This document shows positions 46,571 to 59,446 of a stretch of DNA of 64,000 nucleotides, in pieces. Under the pieces are notes generated by a model. That model did not search any database and was not told the origin of the DNA. It was given only the letters and a program-made list of their open reading frames with translations. The stretch's first letter is position 1, and every line of letters begins with the position of its first letter. Origin of the DNA: Ailurus styani (lineage: Eukaryota > Chordata > Mammalia > Carnivora > Ailuridae). Made by a program: the position numbers and the translations under genes. The stretch is taken from assembly GCA_002007465.1 (NCBI GenBank), contig LNAC01000003.1, positions 9,034,416-9,098,415 of the forward strand. The letters run 5' to 3'.

Positions 46571-48712
46571 GTTTTCACAGTGCCTATTCCACACCTCTAT
46601 TGTTTCTTGTAACACAGTTTACTCCAATATGCCCTCCCAACCAGAGTTACCATCAAGAACAGGGGATGTACCTTATGTGTGTTTGCATCCCTGGAATTTT
46701 TGCTGGAGAACAAGGGGGACTAAACTCAGTCTGCCTGACTTTCAGACTCCATGTGCCTGCTATTACACTTTGGCTGCTGCCAAAAATATTTATCGCACAG
46801 AGCATAGTCATCATGATTTCTCAATGTGTGTACAAAGAGTGTGAAATGACTAATGGGTAATATTAGTCATCTAAAAAGTACTCTACCCCAGGACATAGTT
46901 TACAAATGGGTTGCTGACAAAGATCTGGGCAACACCCACAGAGAGCAAAGGGGCCATTCTTACAATCAGAATATAATGAAACAAAGCAATAATCAAACAT
47001 GGTAATTTAATATATATGAAGAGTAAAAAAAAAAAAATTAGCAAAGGGGCTTGCTTTGCCGGAAGCCTAGAAAAGAGTGGAAGAGTAGAAATGTGCCAAT
47101 ATCTGTAGAACAACATAGATCAACCAAAGCAAATATTCCATTTGGCTCAGTGGACTTGCTCACTTGGTAAGATAAGTAATTCAGGCTATGTAACCTCATG
47201 TGTCTAGCCCTGGATACCACCTAGTTACTGTAGCTTTACTACACTAAGGAAACAAACTTCCAACAATGATCTTGTGCCTCCTATAGTGTTTCCTCCAGCG
47301 GAGAAAATTGTCTGATAAGTCAACAAGAACATGTATCCTTCCTGATGGTTGAATAATTATTCACCAACTTTAAAGCAGGCCATTACCTATAAAACAAATA
47401 ATTATAGCAGATTTGTAATTTTGAGAGAAAATTCTTTCCGAGATAAATGGTCTTGTCAGACAGTGTAAGTTAAAGAATTATCATCAACGGAGTTCATTCC
47501 TACCTACCGTTACATTTCAACATCACTATTAACCCCTCCATATAATGAACTATTTATATAGCCAAATCCAAAATCTCTGAAAGGAGAATGTAACTGATCA
47601 TAAGGAAGTTACAGAACCCAAACATCTCTTCCAAATATCCTTGCATGAACTTAGTACTGTTTTTTTCCACCCATTCTTTCCTTGTTTGGGATTACAGACT
47701 GTATATTTACCCCACATAAACATGTCTGTTCTTACTAAGGAAAAACGCTTAAATTCCTAACCAAAGTGGCAGCGGGTGCTGCCTGAGATGGGAATGTTTA
47801 TAAGCTTTATGATATTAACTGCAGCACTCAACCTCAGGTGGCATAAAGCATGCAAAAAAGAACTTTCTGTCAGTTTTATTATTTCTAAAAAGGTTCCCCT
47901 TGAAGCAGAAGAGTGACCTTGCTCTGCTGAGCTGACATATGCCACTGGATTAATGGTCGAGCTCTGCTGGAGGGAAGCTCACGGAAACATTACAACTCTA
48001 GAAGCTGGGCTGGCGGTGACCATTAATCAGGGGGACCAAAATCATGCATCAAACACACTCATTTAAAAGTAGTAAAAATGACTTAAAAAAAACTTTTTGA
48101 GAATTAGCTTATTGTTTGTCATTACTTGTGTTCAAGGAGACCACTGCATGACTAAACTATCCCTTGAGGAGACCTTTAGAAAGGTTATTTTGTACCCAGA
48201 GGCCACGTGAAGGCAGAGGACATTGAAGACTAATGGAAATGACTGGGGTTTTGTTCCAGAGAATTTGAGGGAAAAGTTTATTCAATTCTGGATCCTGTTT
48301 TCCCAGCTTAATTTTCATTCCTTTATTTAAACATGATTTCAAAACAATGAATATTTTGCTTCTTTGTGATTATTTTATTTTTTAAGCTGGAGTAACTGTG
48401 TTTAGTGGTATAAACATTTGATTGGTAAATATGTTGGGAAATTGTTCAGGAACCTAAAGTTTAGTCAACGTTCAACTATTATGTTCAAAAGTATCTTAAC
48501 AGACTTAAAAATACATTCTTCCACCATGTGTCAGCTAATGAAGCATTTTCAAGACTTTTCCTCTCTCTGATTATTGAAAAGAAAAATAAAAGTGTTAAGT
48601 CTAAGTTCATTAAGAGGTAGAATAGAGGAAGAGGCATTTGTTAAGAAAACCAGAATTTTGATACTTAAGGTTATGGTCAATAGAGGAAGGCCCGTTATGT
48701 TTAGTACTTGAA
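46571..48712. other. Intron; repeat-free block at 47750-48060
   Basis: No exon. The sub-block 47750-48060 (e.g. 'tggtcgagctctgctgg', 'gctggcggtgaccattaatc') is repeat-free and CpG-richer than its surroundings and may be conserved non-coding DNA. Confidence 0.35.
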
Positions 48713-48727
48713 AATTATTCTTCTCCA

Positions 48728-48864
48728 GGGTGCCTGGGCGGCTCCGTTGGTTAGGCCTCCAATCTCCATCTCAGCTCAGGTCTTGATCTCAGTGTTGTGA
48801 GTTCAAGCCCCAGCGTGGAGCCTACTTAAAAAAACAAACATACCAAAATAACAGCACCACCAAC
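48728..48864 (+). mobile_element. Short CAN-SINE-related element, sense, first of a tandem pair
   Basis: 'gggtgcctgggcggctcc...gagttcaagccccagcgtgg...agcctacttaaaaaaac', ending directly in an A/C-rich tail without the CT-rich tract. Preceded by aattattcttctcc (48713-48726). Confidence 0.82.
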
Positions 48865-48879
48865 AAAAATTATTTTCCC

Positions 48880-48977
48880 GGGGCTCCTGGCTGGGGCATG
48901 CAACTCTTGATCTCAGGGTCATTAGTTTGAGCCCCACATTGGGCATAGAGCCTACTTAAAAAAAAAAAAGGTAAGAA
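48880..48977 (+). mobile_element. Short CAN-SINE-related element, sense, second of a tandem pair
   Basis: 'ggggctcctggctggggcat...ttgagccccacattgggcat...agcctacttaaaaaaaaa'. Bounded by aaaaattattttccc (48865-48879) and agttattcttttcc (48978-48991), which resemble the flank of the first copy. Confidence 0.82.
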
Positions 48978-48991
48978 AGTTATTCTTTTCC

Positions 48992-50690
48992 TAAACAACT
49001 GTTTCTTTTACCATCATATTCACTATTACCTTCTTTTGTTGGCCATACCCTACACGAGAGGATTATTTTTACAGTTATTCATATACGTATTTATTTATAT
49101 AAAGATTGTTTATATAATTTAGCTGCAAGATTATTTGTTTTTGAAGTTTAGTTATAGGATGGAAATAGTTGATAATTATGTGTCAAAAATTAAAATATGT
49201 AATACTTGGTTATAAGTAGGAAAAATATAATATGCACACAATAGAAAGCCAATTTCTAAATTTATGGAAGAATAATGCATATTTTTATAATTGGAAATTT
49301 GAATCATCTATATTTGGTATCGTCTTCTATCATCTTCTCTCTCTTAAGCTACTTAGAAAACAAAATTAGTAAGGAGAAATTTCATGCAGGCAAGTTACCT
49401 AGAGTAGGGATGGTAAGTACATCAAACATGTTACCTATAATTCCTTACTCCTCTCCCCACTACCTTCCCTAAAACACACACTATCTTCTGTAACCATTGT
49501 TGACAGAGTTGATCATGACCTCTTTTAACTCCGAGCCTGAAAGTGGCCTCGGAACCCTTCTCAATTCAGCTCTTTATTAAATTTTTAACAAACTATCTGT
49601 GCTGGTGCAAGAATTGAAAACTTATTGCCAATTTTGGTTTTGAGAGATAGTTATTCCAGACAATGCAAAAATCCTAGTACAATATTCCTGTACCGAATAC
49701 ACAACACTTAGAGTGACTGAAATTATTATGTTCACTAGAAACAACCCTTCACTCCCTTGAAGAGTTCAGGGAATAATTATATTAGACACATTTTTGTTTT
49801 CTAGTGTTCCATTTAATATACAGTGTGTGGTCTATCACATTTGTGTTATTTGTCATCATTTTAGCAATCACCATCTTTGGGTTTGGAGATTTCTAAAGAG
49901 TCCCTCAATTAACAACTATATAGCCTCAGGGTAAATAATTTTTGAGGCAAATTCAAACTGTATTGATTTCAGCTGATTTAAAAGTTTCTCATCATTTTAA
50001 TGCCCCTTTCTTTAGACTGACTATAAATAATCAAAGTACAGACATATGTATACAAAATGCCTTTCATGTACTAAGTAGTCAGTGCAAATAAGTATTCATA
50101 AATGGATGAATATAAATTTCCAAGTTGACATCTATTATAGATTATTAAGTTCATTTATTCTGTGAATAAATATAATCTTCTTTAGGAACTGCTTCTATAT
50201 TTGTATACCATGCATTTGAATATGGTTCTGCTTAGGGATTGAAGTTATTTGGTTGATGGCAACAAAAGAGTGCAAATTCCTCCAGGATAGATTCTTGTCT
50301 TATTCATATGGACAGCCTGACCCCAAGCATAAAGTTTAGCCATAGAAGCCACTTAATATATTTATGTTGAATTGCATATTGCAACACCTTATAGTCTTCG
50401 ATTAGACATCAGCAAATTATCTTCCCTGGCTATAACATGATCGAGTTATAATTGGCTTTTGCATGAACCATGAAATATATGGCTTTTGGACATTTAACTT
50501 GAAGAATGGGGGATTTGTCTTCTGTGATTTTTCCAAGCCTCACAACTGTAGGATTTTTCTGCATAGGTACTCTAGCACTTAAGAACGGGAGCAGTCAGCG
50601 CGTACTAACCGGGGGAGACACTGGTATGTGATCTCACAGGGAAGGTGGGGCCAGATCCTGCCCTTGAAGAGTGGACTGGATCTGAGTGGG
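48992..50690. other. Intron, AT-rich, nothing recognised
   Basis: No named repeat or exon. Confidence 0.4.
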
Positions 50691-50692
50691 TA

Positions 50693-50803
50693 GAAAAAAA
50701 GAGGAAGGACATTTCTGGGAAAACAAACAAAAAAACAGATGAAAAAACAAAAAAACAGGACCCCCCCCCAGAAAAAAACAACCCAAAAACAAAACAAAAA
50801 GAC
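50693..50803 (+). repeat. A-rich/poly-C low-complexity tract
   Basis: Runs of aaaaaaac units around a C-run near 50761-50770. The several overlapping frames on both strands here (Lys-rich on +, Phe/Cys-rich on -) are compositional. Confidence 0.9.
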
Positions 50804-50919
50804 AGCAGGAGCAACAGGTTAGAAGCATAAATGAATGTGTCCATCCTGCCAGTTCTGCCAGATGAGACTGATGGCCATTACCTGATACCATGGGGAATGA
50901 GTAAAGCTGAGTTCGAGCT

Positions 50920-51085
50920 TTATTTTTTTGACTAAGGAAGAGCTACTTAAACTCTCTGAGCCTCAGTTTTCCTCCTCTGTTTTCCTAGCCATCAGTTTTC
51001 CCAGCTCAGAGGGTGATCATGTTTATTTAATGAGATAATCCGAGATAGATCACTTGGCATGGAACAAATCCTCAGTAACCATCAT
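50920..51085 (+). repeat. MIR SINE fragment
   Basis: 'gagctacttaaactctctga...gcctcagttttcctcctctg...atgagataatccgagataga...aatcctcagtaa' in MIR order. Confidence 0.7.
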
Positions 51086-52148
51086 AACAATGGGGAGCAA
51101 GCTTTTACATTCTGAGAGCAATGAAATGATAAGAATCAGTATTTTTGGAAAATTAGTTCAATGGTGTGATGTTAGATGACTGGAAAGGCAAGAGTTTAGG
51201 GACTAAGAAGCTAAATGTTAGTGCCTTGGCTCGAGACTGAGGCTAGAAGCACATATTTGATGAGCAGTAATGAAAATAAATGCCTGCAACAGAGATTTCA
51301 AGAAAGAACTGAGCAGATGTGGAGGCTGAAAGAATGCGTGTGCGGTATCCTGCATTTTGCATTATGTGTCCAAACTCCCCAAAGTGAGCAAATACAGATT
51401 TCCATGAGTGCAGGTGGATGGCTCAGAAGGCAGAATCAAAGCAGATCCTCAGGGGCCACTGGATATAAGCAGAGAGAGCCTTTAGTTGGCACATCTGCCT
51501 TCCAGCATGAATGCGGGCCGAGAGGCCACTGCGGGCTAGAGCAGCGAAGAACGTGGGTTCCCTGGAAAATTCTTGAAGATTTCAAGGAAGCCATGGTATA
51601 ATGAAACAATTCCAGGAGGATCAAGAGGGACTATTTAGTAGTCAGAAAAATAAAGAAGGAATAGACTGTGAGCTATAACAATAGCCTAGGAGCGAGCGAG
51701 CCAAGCAGAAGTTTTGCAGTAGGGAAGATAAGAAGCTGAGCACAGGGTAGCCTGACCGTGGCCACCTTTTTTTTTTTTTTTAAGGTTTTTCATCTTTTTT
51801 TTTTTGTAGGAATTTTGTAGGATTTTGTAGGAATCGGTGATATCAAGACTGAACTTTTGCCACATTAGGCCTTTTACCTGAAAACAAGATATTTAAGATG
51901 TATCACTATTATTTCTTTTAAACCTCTTTTCAGCTAAAATAGAATATCCTAATTCTATTCACTTCTTAAAACTGCAACCTGACTTACAATCTATGGATAT
52001 AAGTAAATCGTGGCATACAGTAATAAATCCTGCAGAGAAGCAATTGAGAATTTTAAATATCTGAGTCTTTTTTATTCACAAAACTTGTTTTGTTACATTA
52101 AACAGGCTGATATGAATAACCACTCTTATAGGTTATGGATCATTTTGC
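51086..52148. other. Intron; poly-T and short gtaggaatttt repeats near 51768-51832
   Basis: The 128-codon frame at 51215-51601 has no recognised family and no splice evidence. At 51806-51832 there are three near copies of tgtaggattt after a poly-T run. Confidence 0.4.
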
Positions 52149-52166
52149 TTTTTTTTTTTTTTTTTT

Positions 52167-52244
52167 NNNNNNNNNNNNNNNNNNNNNNNNNNNNNNNNNN
52201 NNNNNNNNNNNNNNNNNNNNNNNNNNNNNNNNNNNNNNNNNNNN
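52167..52244. other. Assembly gap (78 N) inside a poly-T tract
   Basis: N bases flanked by T-runs at 52149-52166 and 52245-52271. The frames crossing it are artefacts. Confidence 0.99.
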
Positions 52245-52271
52245 TTTTTTTTTTTTTTTTTTTTTTTTTTT

Positions 52272-54780
52272 AGTTCTAGTTTCTTTCTTTTGAGGCAGTT
52301 TCAATTTGCACAAAAACATCTCTAGGGGCACATCAACTTCTGAAAGTAGAGCTTTCACGTGGAAATTTTGACACAACTTTCAAACACTAGAGTGGAATCA
52401 GAATCTGCACTTCCTTTAGATATTTTGCAGTTGACAGAAAAGATACTGAACCAGAGAGATCAAGTAAGCGAATTTTGTCCTGACTCCAGGTCTCCATTAG
52501 CAATATTTAGAACACCGCTGTATGTTTGAGCATTGGGTGGCCTTGACTTCGGGTTAAAATGTCGCTGTTGAAGGTTATGTCTCAGCACCAGTTGTCTCTT
52601 ACTCTTCAACCCCCTGACACACAACCATCTTCCATCGACACCATATGAGAATATCATTATTTAACACTGAAGCAATCCTAACAGGTTATTTTAAGTGAGT
52701 TAAATTTGTTTCACACTCTTCAAAAGATCTTAGCACCTGAGTTAAGTTAGAACAATTAAACCCTCGAATATCTTTGGATAAAAGCTGACAAGTTTATTGA
52801 CATTTTACATACTATTATTATAGAATATTCATACAAGTGCATGTTGAAACAATTCTGATTTTCAAGAGCATATTACTAACCATCGCTCTATGTGCAATAT
52901 TTAGAAGATGTGAGAACTCATTGGCAGAGAGTGTGTAATCTTTAATTTGCCAGTGTATTTCAAAATACTGCGGATGTCTGACTCAGATATGTAAATTTTT
53001 TCTTTGAAATAGACTGTGAAACTTTTCCACCAGTGCCTTACCAGTCATGCTGGAGATAAGATTTTACTTGAAGACCCCAAAAGTTGATGGCTGGTTAAGA
53101 AATGAAAATAAGGGTCAAGTTGTCTTGGTTTTGGTCAAAAGGTTGATTTACGTTTCCAAAAAGAGACCCCCAGTGGTCCATGTTGATAAATTTAGGCTGG
53201 CCGTTGTTCTAAGAATCCAATTCAGTTCCGTTCGTTCAATCAAGATAACTTTCCAAATTTCGATCCTGCTCAGATAGCAAGTTTCTTTGAAAATAGAAGA
53301 CCAGATCGAAACTTTGGAATGGGATGGCATAGTTGAGAGTACATCAGGGTGGAGAATTGAAAAAAAAGAATTTATTTTTGCAAGTTCTGGTTCCTGTAAA
53401 TTTCCTCACTGAGAAGGACTAGATCATTTCTAAGAACACTGTCAGCTTTATATCATGACATGACATGACATTCTGTAATAATTAGAGTTGTTATACAAAA
53501 CAGAGAAAAAAATGTGACTAACAAAAAAATGAATCGTCTTAATTCTTTTATATTATTCATTGCATTGTTTAGGGATGCACACAGATGTGTTTGAACACCC
53601 CAAATAACACTATTCGGCCCTTTTTTTGTGGAAGCCAAGTAGACTAAGTGGAAGAAAGTAATCTGTATCATGTAATTGCAAAGTCTTGCAATCTAATAAC
53701 GTTCATCTATATCAGAAAGTTAGACGACTCTTAGAGGTTATTGCTCTTTCTATTGATTAGTCGAAGAAACCATGTTATTTATCCCGTAGATTTTCTCACT
53801 GTCTAGATTTTTCTGATTGACTGCATCCTTTCAGTGTCATTTAAAATGTTCCTTTGTCCCTGTATTTCCTATAATCTGGTAGTTAGGTAGAGAAGTTTGG
53901 TGTGCTTTTTTTATTTATTTTTTCTAAGACTACCTCACTGGTGGTATTAGGTGCTACTATTATGAAGCATATATTCTAATTGTCTCTTTTTGTCATTCTA
54001 GTAGCCTTCAAGGATCCTCACTGAGATCCTTTCTTGCCATCCTTTCACTCATGAAACAGTGACTTTGTCGTTTCATCATTCCTAACTGATTAGCTTGAAT
54101 ACACACAAACATAGGGAAAGATAAACTTTTCCTTATTAACTACTTACTCTGAAATATATTTCATAAAAGAAGAGCATATTAAATGCTTAAGTCTTTTCCT
54201 TTATTTGCCGGTTTTCATAATATAACTGTAATGTTTCCAAAGCTGATCACTGATTTTTTCCTTTTGGTATCATTATGAACTCAAGAACTTTGATATAGTA
54301 GATGTATTTTAATATTCACTTACTATTCTTATTGCTACAAAAATTATCCCATCTTTGGATACAATCTACCCCAGTAAGAATAGTTTCAATATGCCCTCTG
54401 TGTTGTTTTGACATGGGCCTAATAGTCTTTGAAAGACTACTTGCTCTATGCCATGACCAATATGAAATTTTGGCTGAGAACCTTAACTCCAAGGTCATTA
54501 ACATCATTACTTATTTTCATTGTCCCTCAACATATGTATTTATATATACCAATATTATCAATAATAGTATGATTACTGAAAACAGGTTAAAATTTAATTT
54601 ATCATTGCTTTTTGTGCTTTGGATAGTCAAATTTTTGTTCTTAAAAAATCATTTAAAATAATTCCTCTCTCTAAGCCACAAATTCAATATAGAATTAGGT
54701 TCATTTGTTTGATTTTTATTTAGAATTTTTAGGGATCATTTTTATTTTTGTTTAAGTCTGTTAAAAATAAGTAAAAGTTA
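52272..54780. other. Intron, nothing recognised
   Basis: Unassigned. CpG-containing unique sequence around 52470-53290 has short frames on both strands (52460-52657, 53047-53277, 53148-53330) without family similarity. Confidence 0.4.
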
Positions 54781-54789
54781 TGTGGTTTT

Positions 54790-55340
54790 AAAGCCAAATC
54801 TAAAAAAGGAGATATATTCTTTTTTTTTTAGAGGAGGTACATTCAAAGAAGTCTGTTTCCTCTCCTTTATCACTTTGTTCACTTTTACCCCATATGTATT
54901 CACCTGTATTAAAACACAAACATCTATTTCCACCCTTAGAAAAATGGCATCCTACTATGGACATTTTTCTCTACGTACATTGGGCTTCTTTTCACTTATA
55001 CCATATCCTAGAGATCATTCCGTAGAAGTATAAAGAGATGCATTTCAACTTTTTACAGTTACACAGTTACATTGTTTGGATTTACCATGCATTATTCAAT
55101 CAGTCCCCTCTCAATGAACTTTTTTTTATAATATAGCTTTTTAATAATATAGATGTTTTATAATTAATATGGGTATATAAGTCAGTTTACAGCCAAGTGT
55201 GTGTCTCTGGTACAGATGTGTAGGAATAGAATTGCTGGGTCAAAGGGCAAATACATCTATAATTTTACTAGTTTTGCCAACTTACCCTCCACAAATGTGC
55301 CATTTCACAAGTGCATATCTAATTGCACAAAGAAAGATTG
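54790..55340 (-). repeat. Old L1 fragment, antisense
   Basis: Ends with 'aggaatagaattgctgggtc', 'aaagggcaaatacatctata', 'gccaacttaccctccacaaa', standard reversed text of older mammalian L1 3' ends; 'caatcagtcccctctcaatg' also fits. Heavily diverged. Confidence 0.6.
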
Positions 55341-56029
55341 TATAAATATAGAGAGAGTGGAATTAAAGACTAAATATGATCTAATGTCAACAGATACAAA
55401 GAATTATCTAAAATACCAATTGCATTTTTATTTAAGTTACTCTTCCCATTGATAGCTATTCATTTATATAACAGCTCTGTCTTGAGAGTTTCTGTCACAA
55501 GATAATATTTGCCAAATCTAATCCATTATGATTATACAATGCAAAATTATTGATACTCAAACACATTCTCATTTATAAAGGACTATTATCTAGGAAGCCA
55601 GCTTGCTTCCACATGATTCACCTTTTCATTGGAAACTTAACAGGAGTAGAAATTATAAATTTGTCTTTGTGCATACCTCATAGTAGACATTAGCCCTTTT
55701 CATCATAAGCCATAACCTATACATTATGAAACCATCTCAGAAAGTCACTAACTTTTAGACTAGAGAATAATGAAATTTTAAAAACATCATTTTAAATACT
55801 TAGATTTGCTTCTTAATGGTGTCTTATCATGGGTTGATATTACACTCCTTTGGTTTCAAGCTGTTGAGTGATTTGCAATAAATGATTGAGAAAAGCCAAA
55901 GTAATAGTCTAAAGACTTCTTAAACCACTACTTCTAAATCTGCTTTTCTTTATTGATATAATGAGGGGTGAATTAATTTTAAGAGGTGGTGACTATTGAT
56001 TACTTAATGGCAGAAGATAGTGTTGAAAA
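55341..56029. other. Intron, AT-rich, nothing recognised
   Basis: No exon or nameable repeat. Confidence 0.4.
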
Positions 56030-56800
56030 ATGCTGAAGTGAGCCTATTCTGTGCCCTCCTGGGCAACAGGACCCATTATCCAATGGTGGAAATCATGCTG
56101 TAACCCTCATTAATATTTAATAGGCAGGACACAGGCTGGATGCAGGCGGCCAAATTGCCCTAGGCATAGGCTCCAATAGGCCATCAGAATGTTTCGAGTA
56201 TATAAAGAGTAACAGATTTCCCTGGGTTCAGATTGTTTATAAGCAGGACAACAGTACACTCAATTCCCTTTTGTGATCTCTGGGCCATGATAGCCTCATG
56301 GAAATGCCTACTAGGCGAGTCGAAGTGATTAATGCTCTGGGAAGTCATTCTAGGTTAGCAAGCCCTGCATGAGAAGACTTTGTATTTTCCACTGTGGTTC
56401 TCAGTTTCAGCCCTTCTCTTTCTGTCTTCTTGCCACAAGCTGAAGGGCTTGTTCAGCAGGGGTGGCGAGTCAGCAAAAGGCGCTAACTGTGTCTAACACA
56501 GCCATCATCCTTGGGGCGATATTACGTATCACACTATCAAGCTAACCCCTTGTCACACGTCAGGATCTTTTTATTTCAGCTCATTTAAAAGGGAAACAAG
56601 GACTTTTAAAGATAGCTGGTGGGAAACGTGACTGGAGGGATGCTTGTAAGAACAATGAGCCTTCGAAGCTGACTCGCGCTGAACTGGGCTGTCTGTGACT
56701 TCTGAAAGGACAGTACGCGGGTTTATAAACGACTGGCTCCCATTGTTAACGTTTCAAATCACCAGGTTATTTTTCAGTACCAGCAGCTTATTCTGAAAAT
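56030..56800. promoter_or_regulatory. Candidate conserved non-coding element / enhancer in SAMSN1 intron
   Basis: About 770 bases with no recognisable repeat, more balanced base composition, more CpG than the surrounding intron, and no sustained open frame. It holds an AP-1/MAF-like gagtcagca near 56467, a tatataaaga near 56200 and several palindromic spots. It lies 1 kb before the 57827 exon. Conservation is inferred from appearance only. Confidence 0.35.
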
Positions 56801-57826
56801 ACTGTCAGCTTGGAATGAAATTAGGTTCTTGAGCAAGAACATATTCTTAGGATTTATGGGTACCTAAAGGACACAACATCAAGATATCCACAATTCCAAA
56901 CAGTGTATAAAATTAAACAGATAGTGAAGAAGTATCTATTTTTTTTTGACTCAATGACTCTAAAGATTGTTGAAAGTGTACTTAGGAGAATCATTTACTT
57001 TGTAACATGTGAGGAATCACTTATAATTACCTGCCTAGAATGAGTTACATAAGAATAAAAATTTAGCTTTGTAAAGGCAAAAAGTATCCAAGAGAACAAG
57101 TCTTCTATTAACATATTGAGCTTTTTCTCAAAACCAGTGAATGAAATTGACCCCGAGGTCTCATTGTAATTCCATGCTAAATGTGGACAAATTCAGTTGT
57201 ACTTCCAACCTTAGACTGGGCATGCCTAAATGCTGCTTTCAATTTATTAATAGCTCTGTGTGTATGCCTGCTCTGGCTGACACCAAGTAGAGAGTCTCAA
57301 ATTATCAAGTTATCAGTGATAAATGCATTTGTGTTCATTTCCTTGTTTTGACAAATACGATCTTTATGAGGCATACTGTGGTGGCTCTACTCAGATTTGT
57401 TGTTTGTTTTGTTGTTGTTATTTATTAGTTGGTTGGTTAGTAATACATGTCATTCCGTTGTGGAAATTGGTTTGTGGCTAGCTCACTTCAAGAAGGCTCA
57501 GCTTAGAATTCATAGATTCTTCAGCTGCCATCCCCAAGAGCAGAAGTAACACTGTAAATTGAAAATAATTTAATAGATTTTCTTCAAGGTTCTTAACAAA
57601 CACTATAACATAAAACTTATGAAGGCATTTTGTCAGCTATAAATATTATAATGTTAATAATAGTTACACCTCAATGCCTTTAGATATTCCAGAGAGAAGA
57701 GCTTTTTTAATCCTATATTTGCAATATATGGACGCTTATGGAACCACAGTCTAATATATTTTGCAATTTTTTCAGTGAAAGTCACAAATCCTAAATGTCC
57801 TTTCCTTTCTCTTTCCTATTTTATAG
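56801..57826. other. Intron up to the 57827 exon acceptor
   Basis: Unassigned AT-rich sequence. The last 30 bases form the pyrimidine tract and acceptor. Confidence 0.45.
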
Positions 57827-57898
57827 CGCAGCAGCAGTTTTGGGAATTTTGATCGTTTTCGGAATAATTCCATTTCAAAACCAGATGATTCAACTGAG
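57827..57898 (+). CDS. SAMSN1: SAMSN1 coding exon 2 (short-isoform residues 20-43)
   Basis: This 72-base exon follows a long pyrimidine tract (about 57799-57823) and acceptor ttatag, and ends at donor gttagt (57899). It encodes exactly 24 codons in phase 0: RSSSFGNFDRFRNN, then SISKPDDSTE. The RSSS sequence fits a 14-3-3 mode I motif with the third serine at residue 23. SLy2 is reported to bind 14-3-3 through this region when phosphorylated, and the same RSSSF is conserved in SASH3. The donor has T at +3, weaker than the other donors of the gene. The exon is shared by both isoform types, because the 5078 and 37519 exons both leave in phase 0. The identity is secure from the match to the known family order. 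Confidence 0.95.
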
Positions 57899-58454
57899 GT
57901 TAGTATTTTACTACAATTTTATGAATGTTATGCAAACACATTAGGAAAAATTATGAAGCAATATCACTTTTGCAAAGTACAGTAAGAAAAATAAGTATAT
58001 TTAAAAATCACAGTCTTGCCTATATTTTTGCAATAAAGGAACAAAGAACTACTTAGTACCTAGTTACCATGCTGGGTATTAAAAATAAAAAGCTCTCTAA
58101 GAAGCCTAACATTAGGAAAAGCAAAACAGGAACTTAAGAAGAAAGTAATGGTTTAAAGGGACACAAATAATCCCAAGTTTTCTGAGCAATTCCACCATAA
58201 AACAATATATATGTTAAATTTTATGTAAATGGTAATTGCGTTAATTTAATTTAATGATTAAATGGCTTGGTTGTAAATTCGTCAAGGAGACCATATGGTT
58301 GCTCAGTTGCACTCGCACTTCTGCCATATGCATTGAAATGCCTCATAGGTGACTGTTACACCCATGTTTGCAAACCGGGAACACTTTAAATGTAGCATAA
58401 GGAAAGCTTCCCATAAAAATAAGTCTATATAAAAATAATCATAATAATAATAAT

Positions 58455-58675
58455 AGCCACATTTAATTGAACACTTACCATGATACAGGCACAACACTAA
58501 ACACTTTACCTAACTCTAATGTAGGAACTATTAGTATTATTATTTTACCAATGAAGAAATACATTTTGTTGAGTGCAATTGCTTCTAAATCACACAGTTA
58601 ATAAATGACAAAGGCAGAACTCAACATCTTGTCTGACTCCAAGTTTGCACTCCTGTTACATAAACGACATCTCAC
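58455..58675 (+). repeat. MIR SINE
   Basis: 'aattgaacacttaccatgat...cactaaacactttacctaac...ttaccaatgaagaaatac...aaatcacacagttaataaat' follows MIR order. Confidence 0.75.
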
Positions 58676-59254
58676 AAATGACAGGCCAGCTATGATGTGA
58701 TTAATGAAAGGTTTAACACCTGATCAAATAGTAGAGAGGAGGGATAGATATATATATATAATGAGAAAATTAAAAATACATATTTGTCATTGAACCCTAT
58801 TTAGCAACTCCACATGTGATAAATTTTAGATTAATAGGTTTTGGATCGTATGTATTTCTTAGTTATTCATTCTTGTTATTGTATGGGTTTTTTTTGTTTT
58901 TTATAAAGAATTTTTCCTGTTGTATTTAATTTCTCAATATACTTTTCAGATTCCTACATGTATATACCTATAATATTTTTAAATATTGGTATTTCAGTAA
59001 TGGATATGCTAAACAAAAGAAATGAAAATAGAATGACATCGACTATTACTTTATAAATATATCCATTAGTATAATTACATGCGTGCATGTATAGTATATT
59101 CCCTTTTATACATATGTATATTATTTATATCCCCCTTTATCCATCTATATATTTATATACACACACTTAAACCTCTAAATAGCTATATAGTCTATCCACA
59201 TTTATTTAGTTTTAAATAAGACAATATATGTATATAAATAGTGGGAAATCTTAT
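58676..59254. other. Intron, AT-rich with short (TA)n runs
   Basis: Contains a short (AT)n near 58750 and tatata-rich text at 59060-59230. No exon. Confidence 0.45.
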
Positions 59255-59268
59255 ATAATTTTCTTTTC

Positions 59269-59446
59269 TTTTCTTAAGAATCTTTTTATTTATTTGACAG
59301 AGGGACACACAAGCAGGGGGAGTGGGGGAGGGAGAAGCAGGCTTCCAGCAAAGCAGGGAGCCCGATGTGAGGCTCGATCCCAGGACTCTGGGATCATGAC
59401 CTGAGCCGAAGGCAGACACTTGACGACTGAGCCACCCAGGCGCCCC
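59269..59446 (-). mobile_element. CAN-SINE, antisense
   Basis: 'ctttttatttatttgacaga', AG-rich part, reversed head ending 'gagccacccaggcgcccc'. Flanks ataattttcttttc (59255-59268) and ataatttcattttc (59447-59460): 14 bp with two mismatches. Confidence 0.94.

Noticed and set aside
50579..50891. Several Phe/Cys-rich minus-strand frames resembling membrane proteins
   Set aside because: They arise from an A-rich/poly-C low-complexity tract in different frames.
51215..51601. 128-codon open frame
   Set aside because: No family similarity, no splice acceptor or donor pair that keeps it within SAMSN1, no promoter evidence.
52010..52376. Frames on both strands crossing the N gap
   Set aside because: They consist of poly-Phe or poly-Lys and X residues from the T-run and gap.
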